Origin: Leptolyngbyaceae cyanobacterium M65_K2018_010 | GTDB taxonomy: Bacteria > Cyanobacteriota > Cyanobacteriia > Phormidesmidales > Phormidesmidaceae | NCBI GenBank assembly: GCA_015295885.1 | Contig: DVEE01000030.1 | Coordinates: 1-23,204 of the forward strand | DNA length: 23,204 nt | Direction of reading: 5' to 3' | Shown: piece by piece, positions 15,190 to 23,191 of the stretch | Layout of the letters: every line of letters begins with the position of its first letter | Position numbering within the stretch: the first letter of the stretch is position 1 | The notes under the pieces: model-generated | The model's database searches: none | The model's input: the letters and a program-made list of their open reading frames with translations, nothing else | What the model was told of the DNA's origin: nothing | Translations under genes and position numbers: made by a program

Positions 15190-16350
15190 TTAGGGGCTAT
15201 ACCAAAGCCTTTCTAGGGTTTCTGCCACCTGTTCAGGGTCCTCGGTGGCCTCCAGGCGACAGGTCACATGGCCCAGCTTGCGGCCGGGGCGAATGCCTTT
15301 GTGGTACCAGTACACCGTAGCCTGGGGAAACTGTTTAAGGCTGGCGAGCTTTTCCTGGTGGCGGTATTCGGAAACCTCCAGGCCCAACAGGTTGACCATA
15401 ACCGCCTGGGGGCAGGTGAGGTGAGTAGGCCCCAGGGGGCGATCGCTGACGGCCCGTAGCTGCTGCTCAAACTGGGAAGTTGGGCAGGCATCCAGGCTGT
15501 AGTGGCCCGAGTTGTGGGTGCGGGGGGCAATTTCATTGATCAATACCCGGTCATCCTGGGTCAGGAAGCACTCAATCCCCACAATCCCCACCAGATTTAA
15601 GGCCTCCACCAGGGTACGAGCCATTCCGGTGATGGTGGTTTCCACCTCAGCGCTTACGGCGGCGGGGACTAGCACCCGTCGGCAGATCTGATTGACCTGT
15701 TGGGTCTCAACCGTTGGATAGAGGGCCACCTCGCCGCTGGCCGACCGAGCTACCATCACCGCCAATTCCTGCTTAAAGGGCACAAACTCCTCTAGCAGCA
15801 CCGGGGCAAAGCGAAAGCGCTCCCAGGTGGGGCTGAGTTCCGCTAGGGTGCGGACTACCGTAGTGCCATAGCCGTCGTAGCCCAGGCGACGGGTTTTCAT
15901 CACTAGGGGAAAACCTAGGCGGGCCGCCTGAGCCTCCAGCCCATCGGCCTCGAATTCACCCCCAAGGGCCTCGTAGCGGGGGTTAGGTAGACCCAGCCGA
16001 GCAAAACACTGCCGTTGCTTCAGTTTATCCAGCACCAGAGCCAGCACCGCCAGACTGGGACGAAAGATTGTCCCCTGGTCAGCCAGGGTTTGCAGGCCCT
16101 CACAGTCAATAAATTCATTCTCAAAGGTAATCACGTCACACTGGGCGGCCAGGGCTTGGGTGGCGGCCACATCGTTCACCTCGGCCAACACAGCAGCTTG
16201 GGCAACGGCCACCGCTGGGTCCGTAGCCTGGGGGGTTTGCACGACCAACTCCAGATCTAAAGTGGGAGCCACTAGGCCCATCATCCAGGCCAGTTGCCCG
16301 CCTCCAATAACACCAACTCGACGGATAGGTTGTGGGAACCGTTGCTCCAT
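15190..16350 (-). CDS. purK: 5-(carboxyamino)imidazole ribonucleotide synthase (PurK)
   Basis: The 386-residue ATP-grasp enzyme converts AIR, ATP and bicarbonate to N5-CAIR in purine synthesis. The N-terminal RRVGVIGGGQLAWMM loop, the ATP-grasp core (LGFPLVMKTRRLGYDGYGT, LLEEFVPFKQELAVMVAR) and the signature INEIAPRTHNSGHYSLDAC are all present. The ATG at 16350 is used because AAGG lies just upstream and the protein then begins as usual for PurK. The frame extends ten codons further to 16380. It is followed by uraD, an unusual pairing of purine synthesis with urate breakdown. Confidence 0.97.
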   Translation of the reverse strand: MEQRFPQPIRRVGVIGGGQLAWMMGLVAPTLDLELVVQTPQATDPAVAVAQAAVLAEVNDVAATQALAAQCDVITFENEFIDCEGLQTLADQGTIFRPSLAVLALVLDKLKQRQCFARLGLPNPRYEALGGEFEADGLEAQAARLGFPLVMKTRRLGYDGYGTTVVRTLAELSPTWERFRFAPVLLEEFVPFKQELAVMVARSASGEVALYPTVETQQVNQICRRVLVPAAVSAEVETTITGMARTLVEALNLVGIVGIECFLTQDDRVLINEIAPRTHNSGHYSLDACPTSQFEQQLRAVSDRPLGPTHLTCPQAVMVNLLGLEVSEYRHQEKLASLKQFPQATVYWYHKGIRPGRKLGHVTCRLEATEDPEQVAETLERLWYSP

Positions 16351-16501
16351 AATGCCTTGACTGTGGAGGCCGGCCCACATTATCCCACGGGGAAGGTCAG
16401 CCGTTAACCTTACAATTCATGGCAAACTCTGGACTCTGAGACAGTGACACGCTAAACCATTAGCACGGCTTGACTGATCAAAAGAGTAAGGAGATGTCGC
16501 C

Positions 16502-16882
16502 ATGGTGCTCTATGCACTCAGTGTTTTGGCTACGGCCCTGGCCTTGTTACTGGTCGATTTTCTAATTCCTGGGGTGGTGGTGGCCAACTTCCCGGCGGCC
16601 ATCCTAGCCGGTATATTAATCGGGATCGTCAACGCGGTGATCAAGCCCATCCTGTTTATTTTATCCTTGCCCATTACCATCTTGACCCTGGGCCTATTTG
16701 CCCTGGTGGTCAATGGCATTTGCTTTTGGCTAGCCTCCCTGGTTACCCCAGGGTTTTCAGTCCATGGTTTTTGGGCCTTTATTTTGGGCCCAATTGTGCT
16801 GTCTATGGTATCGACCCTCTTAAACAACTTTTTTGTCGGCCAAATTAGCCCTGGCTCCGTTGAAGATCAACCGGGTTCCTAG
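16502..16882 (+). CDS. Small membrane protein, phage-holin-4 superfamily (YvlD-like)
   Basis: The 126-residue protein has four hydrophobic helices and family phrases such as GILIGIVNAVIKPILFILSLPITILTLGLF and LALVVNG-like LFALVVNGICFWLAS. It belongs to a bacterial membrane family of unknown function named after phage holins. There is no phage gene nearby, so a lysis role is unlikely. A strong AAGGAG sits upstream of the ATG. It is divergent from purK and convergent with mtnC. The last 15 residues are polar and cytoplasmic-looking. Confidence 0.85.
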   Translation: MVLYALSVLATALALLLVDFLIPGVVVANFPAAILAGILIGIVNAVIKPILFILSLPITILTLGLFALVVNGICFWLASLVTPGFSVHGFWAFILGPIVLSMVSTLLNNFFVGQISPGSVEDQPGS

Positions 16883-16900
16883 GCGGGCGTTACAGCCGCC
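16882..16900. terminator. Weak inverted repeat between convergent genes
   Basis: GGCGG (16882-16886) and CCGCC (16896-16900) form a short GC-rich hairpin between the holin-like gene and mtnC, which converge 32 bases apart. There is no T-run, so a terminator role is only suggested by position. Confidence 0.25.
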
Positions 16901-16914
16901 GGGTTAGCCCAGGC

Positions 16915-17631
16915 TCAGGCAGAAGCCTGAACCACAATGGGGAGCGCCTCGAAGTCATGGACTACCGGCAGCCCTGCTGGAAAATCGGGGGTGCCGGGTC
17001 TTTGCACAGCGCACACCTGCCATCCGGCCTGCTGGGCCGCCGCCAGCTCCCCAGGATGATCCGACAAGAATAGGATCTCCGCCGGGGGAATCTCCATGGA
17101 GGTGGCAATTTTGCGGTAGGAGGCCGACTCCAGCTTGGACCCGGTGGTGGTATCAAAAAAACCTTGAAAACAGGGGGTTAAGTCCCCCTCCAGGGTATGG
17201 GCAAAGAGCAATTTCTGGGCGGCCACAGAACCGGAGGAGTAGACATAGAGGGGGACCCCCTGGCGATGCCAGTCTTGCAGGTAGGCGGCGGCATCTTTAT
17301 AGACGTGGCTGTAGTAGGCCTTATCGCGGTAGCCCTCGGCCCAAATCAGGCCTTGCAGGGTTTTTAAGGGGGTGATTTTTTGATCGGCCTTAGCCCAAGC
17401 CAGCAGCTGGTCTAGGCAAGCCTCCAGGGGCAGGTCGGGTTGACCCACCTCCGCCCTGACCTGTTGAAGTATGGCCTGGCCCTCCGGGGTGGGCGCCAAA
17501 TCGCCCATGAATCCCCGCAGGCGTTGGAGGGCGTAGGGAAACAGGACACTTTTAACGAAGGCGATATCGGTGGTGGTGCCCTCAATGTCAACCACGATCG
17601 CCTGGATCGGCCGACCGTCAAACAAAATCAT
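16915..17631 (-). CDS. mtnC: Enolase-phosphatase E1 (MtnC)
   Basis: The 238-residue HAD-superfamily enzyme converts 2,3-diketo-5-methylthiopentyl-1-phosphate, by enolisation and dephosphorylation, to the acireductone of the methionine salvage pathway. The HAD motifs are DIEGTT (Asp15), YSSGS (131-135), the Lys166 of GSKLESASY, and LFLSDHPGE (Asp191). The start ATG at 17631 lies inside the end of mtnD, overlapping by 14 bases, which points to translational coupling. The frame is open further upstream, but that part is out-of-frame mtnD sequence. It is the last gene of the apt-mtnB-mtnD-mtnC run. Confidence 0.97.
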   Translation of the reverse strand: MILFDGRPIQAIVVDIEGTTTDIAFVKSVLFPYALQRLRGFMGDLAPTPEGQAILQQVRAEVGQPDLPLEACLDQLLAWAKADQKITPLKTLQGLIWAEGYRDKAYYSHVYKDAAAYLQDWHRQGVPLYVYSSGSVAAQKLLFAHTLEGDLTPCFQGFFDTTTGSKLESASYRKIATSMEIPPAEILFLSDHPGELAAAQQAGWQVCAVQRPGTPDFPAGLPVVHDFEALPIVVQASA

Positions 17632-18169
17632 GGTAAGACGGGAATGACTGGGCGATCGGGCTGCCGGTGAAGTGGGCCACCCAGCCCTCGGGATTGCAGA
17701 ACAGGCGGATGGCCGCAAATTGGGGTGCCTCTCCCATATCAAACCAGTGGGGGGTCTGGGCCGGCACCCCAATTAAATCGCCGGCGGTGCAGAGGGTGGC
17801 ATAGACCCGATCGCCCAAATGTAGATAAAACACCCCCTGGCCTTCCACAAAAAAGCGCACCTCATCCTCGGTGTGAATATGCTCAGCTAAAAACTTTTGC
17901 CGCAGTTCTACCCGTTGGGGATGATCGGGCTGCATACGAATCACATCGGCGGTAAGATAGCCCCCCTCCCGCTTGAGGCGCTCAATCTCCTTACCGTAGG
18001 CGGCCAGAATATCTTCCTGACCAGCGGCTGCGGTCAAGGGTTGGTGCGCCGACCACTGTTCAAAGCGCACCCCCACATGCCGTAGGGCGGCTGCGATCGC
18101 CTCGCCGTCCCCAAACTCATCCAGGGGGCGGCTGCCGTCGCGATCGCTGTAAATGCGTAGTTGGGTCAT
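17618..18169 (-). CDS. mtnD: Acireductone dioxygenase (MtnD)
   Basis: The 183-residue cupin enzyme oxidises the acireductone to the keto acid precursor of methionine plus formate (Fe form), or off-pathway to methylthiopropionate, formate and CO (Ni form). The four metal ligands are visible: His97, His99 and Glu103 in EHIHTEDEVRFFV, and His141 in TPHWFD. It starts 4 bases after mtnB ends and overlaps mtnC by 14 bases, so the three genes are tightly coupled. Length is normal. Confidence 0.97.
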   Translation of the reverse strand: MTQLRIYSDRDGSRPLDEFGDGEAIAAALRHVGVRFEQWSAHQPLTAAAGQEDILAAYGKEIERLKREGGYLTADVIRMQPDHPQRVELRQKFLAEHIHTEDEVRFFVEGQGVFYLHLGDRVYATLCTAGDLIGVPAQTPHWFDMGEAPQFAAIRLFCNPEGWVAHFTGSPIAQSFPSYHDFV

Positions 18170-18173
18170 AGCT

Positions 18174-18800
18174 TCAAATCCTCTGTGCTAGTAGCGTTTC
18201 CCGTAGGGTGCAACTGACTAAGATTTCCAGCGCTTCCGTCGCCATCAAGGCTTGGGGTATAGTGGCTCCCCAAGCGTAGAGACCGTGACCGGCAATCAGA
18301 TAACCCACCGGCTTAGCCAAGGCCTGCAGGCGGGCCAGCACCGTTGTGCTTAGGCTGACCATATCTTGACTATTAGCCACGATTGGAATGGTCACCTCTA
18401 CATCATGGGTGCTAATACCCGGAAATGCCTTCAGCAGTTCATAGTTTGTTAACCGCAGCTGATCCTGCCCCTGACCGAGCCAGTGGCGAGAAAGGCTAAC
18501 GCTATCAATGGAATGGGTATGGAGAACCGCCCCAATGTCGGGATGAAGTTGATAGAGACTGGTGTGTAGCAGGGTCTCCGCCGAGGCTTTTACCCCCGGG
18601 GTCAGAGGCTGCCCCCGCAGATCGACCCGCATAATATCCTGCACCGTCAGTCGTCCCTTAGGCCGCCCCGAAACCGTGATGGCCACCTCCTGGGGCCCTA
18701 GGCGAGCAGAATAATTGCCACTGGTCGCCGGCGCCCACCCTTGCCCCGCCAAAAAGCGCCCAGCCTCAACCAGGGCCTGTGCCGTTGCTTGAAAATCCAT
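18174..18800 (-). CDS. mtnB: Methylthioribulose-1-phosphate dehydratase (MtnB)
   Basis: The 208-residue class II aldolase-fold enzyme dehydrates 5-methylthioribulose-1-phosphate in methionine salvage. Zinc-site histidines are His94 and His96 in VLHTHS and His172 in IAGHGLYAWG; Glu75 in ASAETLLH lies where family members have an active-site acid. The substrate-binding ATSGNYSAR loop is at 25-33. An AGGAT ribosome binding site precedes the ATG. The gene follows apt by 75 bases. No mtnA (isomerase), mtnK (kinase) or mtnP (phosphorylase) is in the window. Confidence 0.96.
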   Translation of the reverse strand: MDFQATAQALVEAGRFLAGQGWAPATSGNYSARLGPQEVAITVSGRPKGRLTVQDIMRVDLRGQPLTPGVKASAETLLHTSLYQLHPDIGAVLHTHSIDSVSLSRHWLGQGQDQLRLTNYELLKAFPGISTHDVEVTIPIVANSQDMVSLSTTVLARLQALAKPVGYLIAGHGLYAWGATIPQALMATEALEILVSCTLRETLLAQRI

Positions 18801-18875
18801 GGTTATCCTACAAGCGGTAATTCCGGTAAAGAGGAAACGAGGCCAGTCGCCCAGGCCCAGCCGATTAACCCTGAC

Positions 18876-19388
18876 CTAATACTGCAGTAGGGTGGTGATC
18901 GGAACCGGCGGCAATTTCGCACGCCCTTCCAGATCCACCAACTCAATCACAAACCCCAGCCCCACCACCGTACTGCCCGCCTGCTGGACCAGTTCACAGG
19001 TGGCGGCCGCTGTACCGCCCGTGGCAATCAAGTCATCAATCACCAGGACCCGGCTGCCGGGGGGAAAGGCATCCTGGTGCAGTTCCAGGGTATCCGTGCC
19101 GTATTCCAGCGCGTAGGAGGCCGAATGCACCGCCGCCGGCAGCTTGCCGGGTTTGCGAACCGGCGCAAAGCCCAAACCCAGCTTGTAGGCCAAGGGCATG
19201 GCAAACATAAACCCGCGCGACTCAATCCCCACAATAAAGTCAGGTTGGTAGGCAGCCACCTGTTCGGCAAATAGATCAATACTATGCTGGAGCGTCTCCG
19301 GGTTGGCCAGCAGCGGGGTAATGTCGCGGAACAAAATGCCAGGCTTAGGAAAGTCAGGAATGTCTCGAATGTGGGCTTTTAAGTCCAT
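18876..19388 (-). CDS. apt: Adenine phosphoribosyltransferase
   Basis: The 170-residue enzyme joins adenine and PRPP to give AMP. The family start (IRDIPDFPKPGILFRDITPLL), VGIESRGFMFAMPLA, and the PRPP loop VLVIDDLIATGGTAA (115-129) are all clear. It starts 33 bases after ftsH and is followed by mtnB. Since methylthioadenosine breakdown yields both adenine and methylthioribose, its position just before mtnB, mtnD and mtnC makes metabolic sense. No strong ribosome binding site is visible. Confidence 0.97.
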   Translation of the reverse strand: MDLKAHIRDIPDFPKPGILFRDITPLLANPETLQHSIDLFAEQVAAYQPDFIVGIESRGFMFAMPLAYKLGLGFAPVRKPGKLPAAVHSASYALEYGTDTLELHQDAFPPGSRVLVIDDLIATGGTAAATCELVQQAGSTVVGLGFVIELVDLEGRAKLPPVPITTLLQY

Positions 19389-19421
19389 TGCAGATACCGG
19401 GCAAAGGCCGTTGCTATGCTA

Positions 19422-21386
19422 TCACCGCTCGGTTGGAGCCGGCACCTCTACACCATCCCCCGACTCTAGCCAGGCCGCCAACTGGGGGGGAATCTGCACC
19501 CGCTGCAGATAGTTTTGCAGCGCCTCTCCCTCTAGCACCTCCTGTTGGAGAAGGTGCTGGGCCGCATCCTTGAGCAAGGCCTGATTCAGGCTGAGAATGT
19601 TCAAATCCACCTGGTGGGCTTCCTCCAGCAGACGCTTGACTTCCCGATCAACGGTTTCGGTCACCTCCGGCCCCACCACCCGTCGGGGTGATTGCCAACC
19701 CTCTAAAAAATTGGTCTGGGGGCTTTTATCAATCACCACCGGCCCAATCTGGGGGCTCATTCCGTACAGGGTAACGGCTCGCTCGGCCAGATCCGTGGCC
19801 TTTTGCAGATCGTCGCTGGCCCCCGTTGACACCTTGCCAAAAATTAATTCCTCCGCCGAACGCCCCGCCAAGAGGGTCGCCATGCGCCCCCGCAGTTCAT
19901 CCTCAACCATCAAAAACCGATCTTCCTCAGGGAGTTGTAGGGTATAACCCAGGGCACTAATACCGCGAGGGATGATAGAAATTTTCTCCACTCGATGGCC
20001 CCCCGGCATCATACTGCCGACAATGGCATGGCCAACCTCATGGTGGGCAATGATCGTTTTTTCCAGTTGATTCAACACCCGCGATTTTTTCTCTAGCCCC
20101 GCAATCACTCGCTCAAAGGCCGCCCCAAACTCAGCCATGCTGACGATATTTTTTTCCTGGCGGGCGGCCAACAGGGCGGCTTCGTTGACCAGGTTTGCCA
20201 AATCGGCCCCGGTAAACCCAGAGGTACGGGCGGCCAAACTGGCCAGATCCACATCTGAGGCTAACTTAACCCGGCGGGTATGCACCTCTAAAATGGCCTG
20301 ACGACCGAGCTTATCCGGGCGATCCACCAACACCTGGCGATCAAACCGGCCCGGTCGCAGCAGGGCAGGATCCAGCACCTCCGGGCGATTGGTAGCGGCC
20401 AAAATCAGTACCCCACTGTTGGCCTCAAAGCCATCCATTTCGGTCAATAGCTGGTTAAGGGTTTGTTCTTGCTCGTCGTTACGCCCCAGGCCCAGGTTAG
20501 CGTTACCCCGTGCCTTACCCAGGGCATCTAGCTCATCAATGAAGACAATGCAAGGCGCATTGTGCTTGGCCTGGTCAAACAGGTCTCTGACCCGGGCGGC
20601 CCCGACCCCCACAAACAGCTCTACAAACTCAGATCCAGAAATGCTGTAAAAGGGCACATTCGCTTCCCCCGCCACCGCCCGCGCTAGCAGGGTTTTGCCC
20701 GTTCCTGGTGGTCCGACCAGCAAGACTCCCTTGGGGATTTTGGCGCCAATTTGCACATACTTACCTGGTTTCTTCAAAAAGTCGATAATTTCTTGGAGTT
20801 CTTCCTTCGCTTCATCGACCCCGGCAACATCACTAAAGTTGACCCCGGTGCTCCCCTCGGAATAGATGCGGGCTTTGCTCTTACCCACCGTCAAAGCCGC
20901 TGGCCCCGCCCCCCCGCGACTCAGCAAAAATCCCCACAGAGCAAAAAATAACAGGGGCAGCAGCAGCCAGCCCAGTGCCCCTCCCCAGCCCCCTTGTGGA
21001 ACTCGCACCCCTCCGTACTCCACTCCCTTAGCCTCAAGCAAGGGAATCAAGGTCGAGTCGTTGGGAGGGGGTAAGGTGACGTAATCCAACCCTGGGGCCG
21101 CCTCACCCGCCGAGTCCTTGCCATCGGCGGGTGGGCTATCCTGGGCAGTGGGCTTGAGGCTATAGCGAATTTCATCGTCAGCGATCAGAACCTTAGCCAC
21201 CTCCCCCTGTTCCACTTGGCGGAGAAAGTCGCTGTACATCACCTCGGTCGTGCGGGGCCGCACCAGGGGCAAAATACCCAGGTTAAACAGCAATAACAGC
21301 ATCAAGAGCCACCACAGCAGGTTGCCATCAGCACCTCTGCGGTTGGAGTTAGAAGGGGTTGGGTTCGAGTCCTGGGGTACTGGCAT
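19422..21386 (-). CDS. ftsH: ATP-dependent zinc metalloprotease FtsH
   Basis: The 654-residue membrane AAA+ protease degrades damaged and unassembled membrane proteins; in cyanobacteria some FtsH paralogues turn over photosystem II D1. Two membrane helices (about 24-42 and 136-156) flank a lumen/periplasm domain. The AAA+ part has Walker A GPPGTGKT (225-232), the FVG pore loop (258-260), Walker B VFIDELDA (281-288) and the second region of homology, ATNRPEVLDP...GRFDR. The zinc site is HEVGH (449-453). The exposed domain carries a Pro/Asp/Gly-rich insert (about 78-102). AGGAAA precedes the ATG. Which of the four usual cyanobacterial FtsH types this is cannot be settled by reading. Confidence 0.97.
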   Translation of the reverse strand: MPVPQDSNPTPSNSNRRGADGNLLWWLLMLLLLFNLGILPLVRPRTTEVMYSDFLRQVEQGEVAKVLIADDEIRYSLKPTAQDSPPADGKDSAGEAAPGLDYVTLPPPNDSTLIPLLEAKGVEYGGVRVPQGGWGGALGWLLLPLLFFALWGFLLSRGGAGPAALTVGKSKARIYSEGSTGVNFSDVAGVDEAKEELQEIIDFLKKPGKYVQIGAKIPKGVLLVGPPGTGKTLLARAVAGEANVPFYSISGSEFVELFVGVGAARVRDLFDQAKHNAPCIVFIDELDALGKARGNANLGLGRNDEQEQTLNQLLTEMDGFEANSGVLILAATNRPEVLDPALLRPGRFDRQVLVDRPDKLGRQAILEVHTRRVKLASDVDLASLAARTSGFTGADLANLVNEAALLAARQEKNIVSMAEFGAAFERVIAGLEKKSRVLNQLEKTIIAHHEVGHAIVGSMMPGGHRVEKISIIPRGISALGYTLQLPEEDRFLMVEDELRGRMATLLAGRSAEELIFGKVSTGASDDLQKATDLAERAVTLYGMSPQIGPVVIDKSPQTNFLEGWQSPRRVVGPEVTETVDREVKRLLEEAHQVDLNILSLNQALLKDAAQHLLQQEVLEGEALQNYLQRVQIPPQLAAWLESGDGVEVPAPTER

Positions 21387-21476
21387 AGGTTTCCTCCCCT
21401 ACTACGGTTGTAGACCGATAGGGGGCTACCCTGGGCAACCCCTTAATGAAGCTTAGGGTTAGGGGAGGAAATATCC

Positions 21477-22142
21477 TCACAGCAGCCCCCGATAGCGAAT
21501 GAACAGTAAAATCACTGCCCAGGAACCCAGGGCCACTTTAAGGGCCACTAGGACATTCAAAAGGGGAATCATACCGCCGCTCAGCAGGGTGCCAAATTCG
21601 CCCAGGGGCAGTTCTACCCCAATTAGGGTCAACCCCGCCAAAACAATAAAAATGAGGACCGAAACCTTCTCCCAGGCCGCTGCTCGCCAGCGTTCGTAGA
21701 GGGCCTGCATCCACTCTGGCGAAGCCGTGGTGATGGCAATCAGCCCGATCGCCGTGCCTCCCGCCACCCCGGCGGCAAACCCACCCCCCGGGCTCAGGTG
21801 ACCGCGAATCGCTAGCTCAATACCGACCAGGGCGGCAATGGTAGCGCCCAAGCGGGCCAGTACGATGGAGGGTTCATCGGTGAAGCTGTAGAAGGGAACG
21901 GTGGGAGTTTCATCGGCCAGCAGGTACTTGGCCCCCATGATGGCGATGGTAAACACCACCACTTCAAAGATGGTGTCGTAGAGGCGGTTGCGGAAAATGA
22001 TGCCCGATACCGCATTGGGCACGCCGCTGTCGGCCACAATGGCTTCTGCGATCGCCATCTCCGCACCTTCTGCCGCGGGGTCGGGCAACACCAAGATTTT
22101 GATAAACAGCATCAAACCCGCTACCAGATAAACCCACTTCAT
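21477..22142 (-). CDS. Mrp antiporter subunit: MbhE-like segment fused to MnhB
   Basis: The 221-residue membrane protein has two parts. Residues 1-80 resemble the end of MrpA (MbhE-type), with NAVSGIIFRNRLYDTIFEVVVF. Residues 90-221 are an MnhB domain with IELAIRGHLSPGGGFAAGVAGG and three more helices, ending in LLFIRYRGLL. Mrp complexes exchange Na+ (or K+) for H+ across the membrane and are built from subunits related to complex I. It follows the MbhD-like subunit by 13 bases. The next gene downstream on the strand is ftsH, 90 bases away. The MnhB part is firm; the MbhE-like assignment is from motif resemblance. Confidence 0.85.
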   Translation of the reverse strand: MKWVYLVAGLMLFIKILVLPDPAAEGAEMAIAEAIVADSGVPNAVSGIIFRNRLYDTIFEVVVFTIAIMGAKYLLADETPTVPFYSFTDEPSIVLARLGATIAALVGIELAIRGHLSPGGGFAAGVAGGTAIGLIAITTASPEWMQALYERWRAAAWEKVSVLIFIVLAGLTLIGVELPLGEFGTLLSGGMIPLLNVLVALKVALGSWAVILLFIRYRGLL

Positions 22143-22155
22143 ACCGTTGCCTCCA

Positions 22156-22776
22156 TCAGGATTGGGGAGTTTCTAAGGGAGCGATCTTGACCGCCTGAGT
22201 CAAGGGCTCATCTTCACCGCTGAGATATTTAACTTGAACCATGTCTGGCGGCAACCCCAGGGTGAACAGATCGAATAGGCGAGCCACTCTGAGGGTGATC
22301 AGGTAGGGATCTGAACTGGCAGAGTCCGCCAAGGTCGGTGGCTCCTGGTCATCAGACCATGGGCCCAGGCAAGTGCCGTGGACTTCCTTATCCAGGAGGG
22401 CCTGGTGCAGGGCCTGGAGATCAGCGTAGGGCACCAATTCCAAGCGCAGATGATGGCGGTTTAAGAGTTGCCGCACAGGCCCTAGCAGCGGTTTTAGGGA
22501 AGTCTGGTCCTTGACCTCCCACCCTTTCAAAACACCCAAACGCATCACCAGGGAGGAGCGTACCGCCACCGCGTAGAGGGTAATGGCCAGCATGGTGCCC
22601 ACCAGGGCTTCGGTCAGGGCCACATCGGCTCCGCCCAATAGGGCATAGATCAAAGCGGCGATCGCCCCTAAAATGCCGCGCATCACCAGGGCCTGGTAGG
22701 GGCTGGTTTGGATGATTAACATTAGGGCGGATAGGGGCAGTAGCGCCATAATCGCCACAACGTAGGTATCAGTCAT
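22156..22776 (-). CDS. Mrp antiporter subunit, MbhD-like/DUF4040 domain with long soluble tail
   Basis: The 206-residue protein has a membrane part of about 75 residues with the MbhD-type signature LIYALLGGADVALTEALVGTM, equivalent to part of the MrpA C-terminus. The remaining 130 residues are soluble, with no membrane helix (LELVPYADLQALHQALLDKE, YLITLRVARLFDLFTLGL). The ATG at 22776 has GGAGG upstream and overlaps the end of mnhG by 8 bases, so the frame's extension to 22812 is not used. Cyanobacterial Mrp operons are known to carry a shortened MrpA-like subunit; this fits. The role of the tail is unknown. Confidence 0.85.
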   Translation of the reverse strand: MTDTYVVAIMALLPLSALMLIIQTSPYQALVMRGILGAIAALIYALLGGADVALTEALVGTMLAITLYAVAVRSSLVMRLGVLKGWEVKDQTSLKPLLGPVRQLLNRHHLRLELVPYADLQALHQALLDKEVHGTCLGPWSDDQEPPTLADSASSDPYLITLRVARLFDLFTLGLPPDMVQVKYLSGEDEPLTQAVKIAPLETPQS

Positions 22777-23047
22777 GGCTACCCTCCTGGGTCGAGCAGT
22801 AGGCCAGCACATAGCCCAGCACCGTATTCCAAATGGCCAGGGAAATCAGCCCCAGCACCAACAGTGGCCACTCATGGGGAATGCGCAACAGCAACCCCAC
22901 CACAATCGCCATGGAACCCAGGGTATCGGCCACCGACAGGCTATGCAGCTTAAACAGCACCGAACGCGGCCCCAGCAATGGCCAGGTACCCCAAAACCAA
23001 AACACCAGGCCTACGACCATGCAGCCGTAACTCAGAAATTCAATCAC
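22769..23047 (-). CDS. mnhG: Mrp antiporter subunit G (MnhG/PhaG)
   Basis: The 92-residue protein has three membrane helices and the MnhG phrase FKLHSLSVADTLGSMAIVVGLLL. It is a small accessory subunit of the multisubunit Na+/H+ antiporter. I use a GTG start at 23047 because AAGGGG lies about 9 bases upstream and the protein then begins directly with the first helix (IEFLSYGCMVVGLVFW). An ATG at 23110 would add 21 polar residues encoded partly by repeat-like DNA. The stop overlaps the next subunit's start by 8 bases. Upstream Mrp genes should lie beyond the right edge. Confidence 0.9.
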   Translation of the reverse strand: MIEFLSYGCMVVGLVFWFWGTWPLLGPRSVLFKLHSLSVADTLGSMAIVVGLLLRIPHEWPLLVLGLISLAIWNTVLGYVLAYCSTQEGSHD

Positions 23048-23138
23048 CTGAACAACCCCTTCACGCTGCAACACATCCCATCTCTTTTCATCCCCCCAAC
23101 CCTTCACCATCCCTCTAACCCACCAGTTTCACCCCCTA

Positions 23139-23191
23139 CCCTTCACCCTTCCTTCACCCTTCACCCTTCACCCTTCACCCCCCACCCTTCA
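23139..23191. repeat. Heptanucleotide tandem repeat CCCTTCA
   Basis: Five exact CCCTTCA copies lie at 23139, 23157, 23164, 23171 and 23185, with degenerate or shortened units between them (CCCTT, CCTTCA and CCCCCCA). Similar CCCTT/TTCACC words continue to both sides (23099-23204). Short tandem heptamers of this kind are a known feature of cyanobacterial intergenic DNA. This one lies upstream of mnhG within the expected Mrp operon. Confidence 0.85.

Noticed and set aside
16502..16882. Holin-like gene as a sign of a prophage
   Set aside because: The family name is historical. No phage structural, lysis or integrase genes occur nearby and the neighbours are housekeeping genes.
21350..21376. A tRNA T-arm-like word, GGGTTCGAGTCCT, on the plus strand
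   Set aside because: It is the antisense of the ftsH N-terminal codons. The flanking bases give only a weak stem, and no anticodon or acceptor arm can be formed upstream.
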